DNA of 64,000 nt from Brevipalpus yothersi (taxonomy: Eukaryota; Arthropoda; Arachnida; Trombidiformes; Tenuipalpidae): NCBI GenBank assembly GCA_003956705.1, contig QZCP01000174.1:24865-88864 (forward strand). The letters are read 5' to 3'. How positions within the stretch are numbered: position 1 is the first letter of the stretch; every line of letters starts with the position of its first letter. The notes under the pieces are model-generated. The model saw nothing but the letters and a program-made list of their open reading frames with translations. It did no database searches and had not been told where the DNA came from. Made by a program: the position numbers and the translations under genes. Shown piece by piece: positions 13,001 through 21,284 of the stretch.

Positions 13001-14839
13001 CAATTCATCATTCAAAACTTTTCACTCTTTTCTTATGAGCCACCTCTCAAAATTAATGAATCTTTTGGCCTCTATCTCGTCATGATTCTAGTTGGATCCA
13101 TCGTTAAATCCGAAATCATTTAATGAATTATGATCTCTTTACAATTTTTATTACCGTCCATCTCATGAATTTTTTTCGCTTATCCTCCTTCACAGTCAGG
13201 TTTATTGGTTTGGTGATCTCAATTACCGTCTTATGAATTTAACTCGTGATCAAGTGAAGAGAATGTTAGATGAACAATCATTCGAAGATCTTTTCAAATA
13301 CGACCAGTTGAAAGACCAATGGGAACAAAAAAAGATTTTCAAAAGTTTCCAAGAAGGTCAAATAAACCATCCTCCTACTTACAAATATGATCCTGGTACA
13401 GATAATTGGGATTCAAGTGAAAAGAATCGTCCTCCTGCCTGGTGTGATAGGTGCCTATGGAAAGGCGAAACAATCAAGTTACTCAATTATCGTTCGCATC
13501 CCCAATTGAAATTAAGTGATCACAAGCCCATCAGTGCACTTTTTGAATCATCAGTGAAAGTTAAGAATGTTCCCAAGTATAGAAAAATATTCGAAGAAGT
13601 GATGAAAAAATGGGATAGACTGGAAAACGAATTCTTACCTCAGGTGACTGTGGATCAAACGGAGCTCAATTTCGATCTTGTCACTTTCCGTTGTCCTGTT
13701 CGCCAATCTTTGAGTATCGCCAATACAGGCCAGGTTCCAGTGAGATTTGAATTCATTCAGAAACCGAATGAAGTTGGTTTTTGCAAACCTTGGCTTCAAA
13801 TTCAGCCTTACGAGTCGATGATTAAACCTGGTGATAAATTGGACGTTGAATTGACAGTGTTTGTTGATATTCAGTCTGGTGCTGCCCAACTTAATTCTGG
13901 ACTAGAGAAAATATATGATATTTTAGTCCTACATCTTGATGGAGGCAAAGATTTATTCATCGAAGTGAAAGGAAGCTACAAACCAAGTTCTTTTGGGTCT
14001 TCAATTGAGGCTCTCATCCGTTTGAAAAGTCCAGTGGATCAAGTTCCTGTGGAACAATTTTATGAGCTCCATCAAAAGAAAGACCTCAGTGGAGTTCTTG
14101 TTTGTTGGGACATACCCAAAGAAATTTGGCTTCTTGTGGATCATATTTTCAAATATGGTTTAATGCAGGAGGATCTTTTCCAACAGCCCGGTTTACACTC
14201 TCAGTTTCAGACAATCAGAGAAGAACTTGATAAAGGAGAAATTAAGGGCCGCTCAACAAGCATTCACTCAGTTGCAGAAGCTCTCCTCATATTTTTTGAG
14301 GCCCTATCAGAACCACTCATACCCTATAATTATTACGAAAAAGCCATAGATAATTATCATAATTTCATCGCTAGTAAGCAGGTGAATATTGCTATTTTTT
14401 AGCATTGTTTTAACTGAGGATCTGATTCTTCAGTGAATCAGAAGTGCAGTTGATGAGTTTTGTTAATTGTAGCCATTTTACTTTCCCAGATCATAAACGA
14501 CATACCAGATAGTCATCGTAAAGTTTTTTACTATTTGGTATCATTTATGCGAGAACTTCTTCGCCACTCCAATCATAATCGTTTGGATAATAAGATTTTA
14601 TGTGAGTAGTCCTCATATAGACCGAAACTTTGAAAACTTCTTCATATTTTTTTCACTTTCTTCTCTTTTCGCTTGCATACCTTACAGCTTCGATTTTTGG
14701 TGGTCTCGTTCTTAGAGCTCCACCATCGGGACATCCTCTGTGGAAGGAAAGTAAAAGTTCTCACTCCAGCGTTCAAGAAATTGATAAGAAGAAAGCTGGA
14801 TTCATTCATCATTTTCTAGTGAACGATTTTGATCCCTAA
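10086..14839 (+). CDS. Ocrl: OCRL/INPP5B-type inositol polyphosphate 5-phosphatase
   Basis: Predicted exons: 10086-10151, 10287-10372, 11189-11289, 11503-11526, 11724-11837, 11934-12700, 12810-12988, 13196-14381, 14490-14601, 14688-14839. They join in frame to about 928 residues, near the 900-990 of the family. The N-terminus MDQSVLHTLVNGY and ELSVDCVLPINGHFKYEF form a PH domain. The 5-phosphatase domain shows FIGSWNVNGQ, PDLYAIGFQELDLS, GNKGGVAIRF, YWFGDLNYR, PPTYKYDPG and SDHKPISALF. An ASH domain and a RhoGAP-like domain follow; DLFQQPGLHSQF has Gln where true GAPs have the arginine finger, as in known OCRL. The enzyme removes the 5-phosphate of PI(4,5)P2 on endosomal and Golgi membranes. 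The first four exons are the least certain, resting on frame and PH-domain likeness. One oddity: the substrate-site motif reads WCDRCLWKG, with Cys where Ile or Val is usual. Confidence 0.93.
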
Positions 14840-15470
14840 TTCTACGAGTCAAAGCCTTCTACTATATTATATAAATTGTTATCAACTCTCAGAGATGTAT
14901 AGAATTCTGTCATCCATTCATCTTGAAAATATGCTTAATTGCACGGTGATAATTGTTACTGGCCTGACAAAAACTTGCAATCCATTAACTCTTCCATTTC
15001 TATGATTCAAAACAATAAGATCATCCTCCTGATCGATTCATTGTATAGATTTATTCTCTTATAAGCCATTTCTGAAGCCACTGTACAGCCGGAATTCGAA
15101 TATATATACTTATGTTGTGAACTCACCATGAGAAAATTGAAGAAATTCCAATCAATTCAATCTCAAAACTGGACATGACAAGTTGTAAAGGAGTAACCCA
15201 TCTCTCAAAATTCACATAATTCGCGTTGAAATCATTCGTTATGAAGCTTGATTGGTGAAAGAAAAGTTCTTGTTGAAAATTGGAAAAAATTATACAATGT
15301 AATGTTTTAACACTGTGAGAAGGAAAATCTTCCCTCATCTCAAAAATTTCCTTAAAATTTCATCGAAGACTGGGACTTCAAGCAAATGAAACTCTGAAAC
15401 AGAGCTGACCAATGGCCTTTGTCAGGGATGCATAAAATGGTGTTAAAAATCATCCCTCGAAACCCCCAGT
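14840..15470. other. Convergent 3' interval between OCRL and TPX2
   Basis: The two genes end tail to tail here. I see only probable 3' UTR sequence and no ORF of interest. Confidence 0.5.
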
Positions 15471-17741
15471 TTAAACGTTCTTCTCTTCGACCAATGTAGC
15501 ATTGCATTTTCTATTTTGAATCCGTTTATCAATTAGGAATGCAAACGGCTTCGGTATGGTGGATGGGATTGGATTCGGCCTTTTCAGAAGGGAATCATTC
15601 TTAACACAAAACTTTTTCCTGTTAAATGGTGTTGCTTTGAATCCATTCTTCCTTATATCCTCTGCTAGACGTTCCTCTTCTTCTCCATGTGTAGTACAAT
15701 GACTTTGACGAATTCGTTTCATTGCTGACAGCTTGGGCGACTTGGGTTGCGTTGGTGGTTTCTTGGTCCATTTACTGTCACAAGGAGTGTGAGGATAAAT
15801 TCTCGTTGTGCGTTCAAACTCTTTCTCCAACTCGGCAAGGGTCTTGTAACGATCGACTTTGAAGGGAGTTGTGAATGAGATTAGCTTTCTCATTCGATCT
15901 TGAGGAGCAGTTCCAGGCGTAAGCCAACAACGACACTTTTTATGAGCAACTTCATCCTTATTTCCACCTTTGACTGAAGTCCAATTACCACAGGTATGCT
16001 CACATTTTTTGAAGGTGCCTAGTCTCTCTCTTGGTGGTGGATTTCGAGGAGTTTTGAAGGCCATTTTCGATGAGGAAACTCTTGAAACTGTTAGATTTTT
16101 AGATCGACGCTTGACTTGACTACTCTTGACTTTTGTTGGTACATTATCGTTCTCTTTCTGGGCATCCTCTAGATCTGTCCAATTGTCCTCAGACACAACG
16201 GCCGATTCTTTGACACCATCAACATCGATCGAATCCGGCTTGGGGCTGCTGGAACTAGCCTCAGATTGTTCTTGACTGGCCTGATTTTCGACTATCATTG
16301 GCTCGACCATCAGGCGAGTATATGTACCACTCTTGCGAATGGATGTTTCATTGTCACGAAATGCTTCTATGACGATATCGGGAATACTTGGAAGCTGAGT
16401 GAAAGTTGAACTTCTGTCGAGAGATCGTGGCTTCTCATCGACCTTTACCTCCACTGTTTGGACCTCGGCTTGCTGAACATCATGAATCATTTCCTCTACC
16501 TCGGTGATAAGTTCAGGGACTGGCTCTAGAGGAGGTGTGACAATTTTTTCATCTACCTCTTCCCCGATAGAACTCTTAGTTTCAGTTTCGGAAGCTTCTT
16601 GAAGCTTCCTGAATGAAGCGTTGTGCTCAGATAAAACTTTGATTGTGAAATCAATAGCTTCTGAGAGAGCTTCCGTGGCTTCTCCAAGCTGTTGATCAGT
16701 CTCAGGGGAAATTCCAGCAGCTTCTGTGATCATTCTTGGAGTATCAGATAAAATTTTAATTGTAAAATCAATAGCCTCTATGAGAATATCCTTAGAATCG
16801 TCAACTGAGTTATCAGTTTCAGAGAGAAGTTGAACCGCATCCATTGATTCGTCTGATTGAGTGACATCGCCATCATCCGCAACTTTTTTATCCGAATCCA
16901 AAGTAGCTGGCTCAGCCTCTTGAATAGGAAGTTCTTCGGAAGCTGGACAAAGCTGAGGCTCATCTATAGGCTCAGGCTCGAGGTCAGGCTTTGCTACAGT
17001 CTCAGGGTCAAGTTCCGTTTCAGACTGGGGGTGGGATGAGGACAGATGTGTTTCATCAGTTTTGATCTCTTCAACTTCGGGACATGATTCAGAAGGATTG
17101 ATGTTATTCTCATCATTAGCAGGAAGGATCTGATTTTCAGACTCTTCAATGGTGAGCGATTTTTCGATCTCAATAACCACCTCAGGAATACTTTCAATTT
17201 CGATGGCTTGATTAGGCTTGAGTTGTTCACCATCATCGATGAACAAAGCCTTACAAATATTTAGCGCCAATGTTTCATCTTGATTCTCTTTGTCTTCCGA
17301 ATCGACAGTCTGCTTGGATATCAAAGGAGTACGCCGACGAGTACGACTTTTACGGTATGATGATACTCTACGTCCTGATTCTCGGTATGGTGTTTCCCCT
17401 TTTGTAATCAAATTACGTTCCGTTGTAGAGCGCAATGAGTAAGTACACTTACTTTCGGAAGTGAAATAGGCATCATTGCGAGAATCATTCGGTGGAATTG
17501 TTTTTTCCGGTGTCCTAAAGCTATCATCACTCATCGAATCAATGGACAAATCAGTTGGCACTTGATTTTCGGTATCACCATCATCATCATCATTATCAGC
17601 CCCCCTGTCCATTGTCCTCTCAGCCGCCATTCGTGTACGCCAATACGAATCCATATCACCATCACACAATTCAAATGTCCGTTGATCATCAAAATCAACA
17701 TACTTTGGACAATCAAAACTGAAATCTCTTCCGTTGTACAT
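15471..17741 (-). CDS. tpx2: TPX2, spindle assembly factor and Aurora A activator
   Basis: An uninterrupted ORF encodes about 756 residues from the ATG at 17741; the open frame continues upstream to 17867, but the 17741 start places the key motif at the N-terminus as in other TPX2 proteins. That motif, FSFDCPKYVDF (about residues 7-17), resembles the Aurora A binding segment of vertebrate TPX2 (Y-S-Y-D-A-P...F-I-N-F). The C-terminal third holds TPX2-family blocks: FTTPFKVDRYKTLAELEKEF, a helical stretch with EEERLAEDI, then FKATPFNRKKF and IPKPFAFLIDKRIQNR. The middle is long, acidic and Pro/Ser-rich, with a duplicated EAIDFTIK block 39 residues apart. TPX2 activates Aurora A and nucleates microtubules at the mitotic spindle. 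Absence of introns in a gene this long is unusual for this window. It is divergent from ORC5. Confidence 0.87.
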   Translation of the reverse strand: MYNGRDFSFDCPKYVDFDDQRTFELCDGDMDSYWRTRMAAERTMDRGADNDDDDGDTENQVPTDLSIDSMSDDSFRTPEKTIPPNDSRNDAYFTSESKCTYSLRSTTERNLITKGETPYRESGRRVSSYRKSRTRRRTPLISKQTVDSEDKENQDETLALNICKALFIDDGEQLKPNQAIEIESIPEVVIEIEKSLTIEESENQILPANDENNINPSESCPEVEEIKTDETHLSSSHPQSETELDPETVAKPDLEPEPIDEPQLCPASEELPIQEAEPATLDSDKKVADDGDVTQSDESMDAVQLLSETDNSVDDSKDILIEAIDFTIKILSDTPRMITEAAGISPETDQQLGEATEALSEAIDFTIKVLSEHNASFRKLQEASETETKSSIGEEVDEKIVTPPLEPVPELITEVEEMIHDVQQAEVQTVEVKVDEKPRSLDRSSTFTQLPSIPDIVIEAFRDNETSIRKSGTYTRLMVEPMIVENQASQEQSEASSSSPKPDSIDVDGVKESAVVSEDNWTDLEDAQKENDNVPTKVKSSQVKRRSKNLTVSRVSSSKMAFKTPRNPPPRERLGTFKKCEHTCGNWTSVKGGNKDEVAHKKCRCWLTPGTAPQDRMRKLISFTTPFKVDRYKTLAELEKEFERTTRIYPHTPCDSKWTKKPPTQPKSPKLSAMKRIRQSHCTTHGEEEERLAEDIRKNGFKATPFNRKKFCVKNDSLLKRPNPIPSTIPKPFAFLIDKRIQNRKCNATLVEEKNV

Positions 17742-18156
17742 TTTATCACAAGCCACACAACCGGAAGACCAACACAAATACACAATTACACAGACACAAT
17801 TAAAAGCACAATTAAAAGAACAAGCTAACACCACAGACCACTGTCCACCAAGAACGCAAACGGCCACTAGACATCTAATTCAATATCGACAATGAATAAC
17901 ATCAACTCCAAACCATAGACAGCAATTCAAACTGTTCAAACCGAAAACATTTTCCGTTAAAAAGTTAAACTTTTGAGCGGCAACCAATCAAAAACGTGCC
18001 AAAACAGCGCCACTCATCATGTGAGTTTTTGTTTGATTGATCAAACTTTGGACATGGTTTGCATGTCTTCTTTTAGCCGGTAGGAATGGTGTTGTGGGTA
18101 TTTGTAATTGTATTTTTAATTGTACATAATTGTAAAATTGTGGTGGTGGTGTAAGC
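17742..18156. promoter_or_regulatory. Probable shared promoter of TPX2 and ORC5
   Basis: Only 415 bp separate the two divergent start codons. A CCAAT box is visible at 17984-17988, close to GCGG and GCGCC elements (about 17977 and 18008). Both genes act in the cell cycle, so a shared S/G2-type promoter is plausible; this is inference from arrangement and motifs. Confidence 0.5.
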
Positions 18157-19719
18157 ATGAAGCTACTTGATGCTGGTGATGGTGATGGTTGTTCTGGTGG
18201 CGGTGGTGGAGGAGGTAGCAATGTGTTGCCGAATCTTGGACAGCGATCTGGGCTACCATCGATCGATCGGATGTTCACCGAAACGGTGGACAAGATTGGT
18301 AGGACAGTGTGGCCATTTGTGATTGTTCGTCGATCAAATTCAATTTTTGTATCCTCTTCGTTGCGATCTTTGGTGCACAAAGAGTTGAACTGTGTATCAT
18401 GGATCAATTGTTTGGAGATGACATCTCTCAAGTATGTTCAACAGAAAATTGTTTTCGATCTTACGAATAAGATCAATCGAAGTGGATCGAAAAAAAAATC
18501 CCCAGAAGTGGAATTCACAAATCCACAAAGTTTTGTGGCTGCAGTTGCACATCTTTTGAATAATTTGCCAGTCAAGCAAAGTAGCCAGCGAACGGCTGAT
18601 ATTGCCGATCTGTTGAAAGCAAGTCTTCATGTCAAAACGCCAGTCAAAAGTCCGTCAAGATCTTCGTCCAGAGTCAAGAAAACTACCCCAAAAAGTCCCA
18701 GAGTATCATCAAGAACATCGCCCAAAAAAACGAGGACCAGACTTTTTAGCGATGAACTTGGTCCTCCACCATCTCGTAATCTTCCCACCTTGAATCGTTG
18801 CTTCATTGTTTTCGATAGCTTCGAGTCACTCATCGAGAAGAAGATTGATATTCATTCTCTCATGGACAGAGTTCAAAATGTAGATACTGCCAAAAATTTT
18901 TCACTCTCTTGTCTTTTAATCACTTCCCTATCATCTGACTGGTTGCAAACACACTTGTCCACCATTCCTACCCCGATTTCTTATGAATTGCCTGCACTGA
19001 CTACCAAAGAAATTGCTCAAATCATTCAATCACAATGTATCGGAGCAAAATATCAAAAATCGAATCACTTCATCAATCATATGGACGTGGTGATTGAAAC
19101 CACTTCAACCTCAATCAATGACGTCGACAAAATTTTAGCCATAACTGTCAAAACATTTGATAAAAGTAAACCTAATGGGACAACATCAGATTTTTCTAAT
19201 CGTAGTAACTCACTCACCTGGGCTCTCAAAGGATTGGAAAGTCTGATAGCACCAATATCAACCAATGGAACTCATTTTATACAAGAGATGACCCTTGCTG
19301 AGCGATACTTACTTCTTGCATCTTTCTTAGCCTCGTACAATTCGAAAGCAAGTGATCGCAAATTTTTTGTTGTTCTTTCTGACAAGAGAAGAATTTCTCG
19401 TCGCACCAAAACCAAGCAGTTTGGAAAACCAAAGGCTTTCACTCTGGAACGTCTTATACACATCTATGATAGGATCATACATCTTAATGAGGATCCACGC
19501 AGTGTTAGTCGACAAACTATTCTCTACAATCTGTTATTTCATCATGTCGAAAAGTTTGTTTCACTCAATCTTCTGGTGAAAGTCAACTCTCTTGTCATCG
19601 CTCCTATCTCTAGCTTGACAAAGTATAGAGTTTCTGACTCGGTAACATACGAATTTATGGAGCAACTTGCAGGAAAGATAGACTTTGATCTCAAATCATA
19701 TCTCGAGGCTCTTGTTTGA
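18157..19719 (+). CDS. Orc5: Origin recognition complex subunit 5, P-loop degenerate
   Basis: A single-exon ORF of 520 residues. The C-terminal half fits metazoan ORC5 closely: YLLLASFLASYNSKASDRKF, FLLER-like AFTLERLIHIYDRI, and the final block VTYEFMEQLAGKIDFDLKSY. The AAA+ part shows NCVSWINCLEM and a Walker-B-like FIVFDSFESL. ORC5 is part of the nuclear complex that marks replication origins and helps load MCM helicase. The Walker A motif, normally near residues 55-65, is replaced by PFVIVRRSNSIFVSSSL with no GKT or GKS in any frame. The N-terminus has a run of glycines (about residues 11-20). The ATG at 18157 is the first in the frame; a later ATG at 18274 would drop the Gly run and is equally possible. 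A poly(A) signal follows at 19917. Confidence 0.9.
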   Translation: MKLLDAGDGDGCSGGGGGGGSNVLPNLGQRSGLPSIDRMFTETVDKIGRTVWPFVIVRRSNSIFVSSSLRSLVHKELNCVSWINCLEMTSLKYVQQKIVFDLTNKINRSGSKKKSPEVEFTNPQSFVAAVAHLLNNLPVKQSSQRTADIADLLKASLHVKTPVKSPSRSSSRVKKTTPKSPRVSSRTSPKKTRTRLFSDELGPPPSRNLPTLNRCFIVFDSFESLIEKKIDIHSLMDRVQNVDTAKNFSLSCLLITSLSSDWLQTHLSTIPTPISYELPALTTKEIAQIIQSQCIGAKYQKSNHFINHMDVVIETTSTSINDVDKILAITVKTFDKSKPNGTTSDFSNRSNSLTWALKGLESLIAPISTNGTHFIQEMTLAERYLLLASFLASYNSKASDRKFFVVLSDKRRISRRTKTKQFGKPKAFTLERLIHIYDRIIHLNEDPRSVSRQTILYNLLFHHVEKFVSLNLLVKVNSLVIAPISSLTKYRVSDSVTYEFMEQLAGKIDFDLKSYLEALV

Positions 19720-20111
19720 GAAAATTTCTCCAGCATTATGTAAACTTTTAAGAGAATTTTACGTTTTTTTATTCTCAAATGTTCGTATAAGTACGTTTTT
19801 TAACCTACATCCCTCTGATTCCTGATAATCAGCGAATGGGTACAATCAAGGTACGATTCTTATTCGTTACAGAGATCTGTAAAAATATGTTGAATATAAA
19901 ATGTGCCATTTCCTCGAATAAATTCGGAACAAATCCAAGTTTTCAATAATGATTTTGATTGAGTTGAAAATTTGATCTTGGATATCTTTTAAAGCAAAAT
20001 TCTAAAAATTCTTGTATTAATCTCGTGCGAAAGGGCAGTTTGGCTTAAGATTTAAGGCTTTGCTTTGATGATCTTGACCAATTGTAAAAAGTACACATCT
20101 TGAAATCATCC
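19720..20111. other. Convergent 3' interval, includes ORC5 poly(A) signal
   Basis: AATAAA at 19917-19922 (+) lies 198 bp after the ORC5 stop and is the likely polyadenylation signal. The rest is A+T-rich and without features. Confidence 0.5.
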
Positions 20112-20747
20112 TCAGAATAACACCTCAATAGCCTGAATAGTGAGCTCACCAAACAGTTTGAGAATGTCTGATGATAAACCTAAAATTTTGGCTAAAGATT
20201 TCAAAATCTGATCTGATGAATCTTGAGATGAATCATTAAACAAAATAGAATTCTCAATTGCTTGTGACTTCCTTCTGATAAGCTTTTCATCATTCAAATC
20301 AATGGAGCCATCCTCAACGGCACTAATATTCTCTTCTGGCGAGTAAGCAATAACTTCAAGTTGATAAACTGAATACTCATAAGCAGGATGGCCATACACT
20401 CCTACAGTATGCTTTGATCCAGAGTTTTCATCAATGTCAACAGTGTCCAAACCACAAGTGGCACTGTGTAATTGGTATGTGTCCAAATCGATTGTCGGTT
20501 TTGAGGTGCCGCGAGCAACATACAAATCACAATCACCTTTGAGAGAGATCAATACTATACGAAGTGGAGGATCTGATTCGATGAAGTAGTAGCTGAAATT
20601 TCCAGCCATCACAATGTTCTGATCGATTGAAACTTTATGACCAATAGTTGTATAAAAAATTGAAAAAAAGATGGCCCTGTGAATAAAAATTGATCGGTTA
20701 ATCGAACTTCTCAAAACAGAAATCTTTTCCCGGCAATCTCTCAGCAT
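20112..20747 (-). CDS. UPF0669 (C6orf120-like) secreted protein
   Basis: The ORF encodes up to 211 residues. The core matches the UPF0669 family: AGNFSYYFI, LRIVLISLKGDCDLYVARG, YQLHSATCGLDTVDI and VGVYGHPAYEYSVYQLEV, followed by a hydrophobic C-terminal tail LFGELTIQAIEVLF. Vertebrate C6orf120 is a secreted glycoprotein of unclear molecular function. The start is uncertain. The ORF begins MLRDCREKISVL, which is not a good signal peptide, but a strong acceptor (TTTTTATTCACAG) on the minus strand would start an exon at 20676, directly before a hydrophobic segment AIFFSIFYTTIG. A separate first exon farther upstream is therefore likely, and I did not find it. Confidence 0.85.
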   Translation of the reverse strand: MLRDCREKISVLRSSINRSIFIHRAIFFSIFYTTIGHKVSIDQNIVMAGNFSYYFIESDPPLRIVLISLKGDCDLYVARGTSKPTIDLDTYQLHSATCGLDTVDIDENSGSKHTVGVYGHPAYEYSVYQLEVIAYSPEENISAVEDGSIDLNDEKLIRRKSQAIENSILFNDSSQDSSDQILKSLAKILGLSSDILKLFGELTIQAIEVLF

Positions 20748-21284
20748 TCACTACCATTCATTCCTGTTGACGATTTAAAATGATGATTGATTGGTAAGAA
20801 TAATCTATTGGGGCTTGAAAACTGACAGGGCATCAAATTGTAATATCTTGTTAGGAATGAAAATATGTGTAATCGGAATTCACTTCCAACAATCAGAATG
20901 CTTAAGCCATCGAAGATGTAAACGAAGTTGGGAAAACACTACTTACACTGAAAAATGGAATGTTTTGGCACAACAGAGCCATGGACTAAACGAAGCACAA
21001 ACCATTTTTATTGTGCACTTAATATCACATTATTTAAGAGATCAAAAAAAGATTAACCAAGAAAGATTTAAACTTCAAAACAATATGTGTCACATCAATT
21101 TACGAGGTCCAATAAGTTTGCATAAGCATTGCAACATTTTCCGAAAAAAAAACGTAAACATGCTCACTTGTGAGAAAACCTCATGGCTTTTGAATGTAAA
21201 CAAACAAACTTGTGCATATTGTGAAATACACGATAATAATAATAATTGTCAATCAGAATCGATTGGAGTTGGTTTTGTGTGAAT
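20748..21284. other. Divergent region between UPF0669 gene and M3 homologue
   Basis: A 163-codon open frame at 20791-21282 (+) is unlike any family I know and overlaps the 5' flank of the next gene; I consider it a chance ORF. The missing first exon of the UPF0669 gene may lie here. Confidence 0.4.

Noticed and set aside
20791..21282. 163-codon plus-strand open frame
   Set aside because: No family likeness; it covers the divergent promoter region before the M3 homologue.
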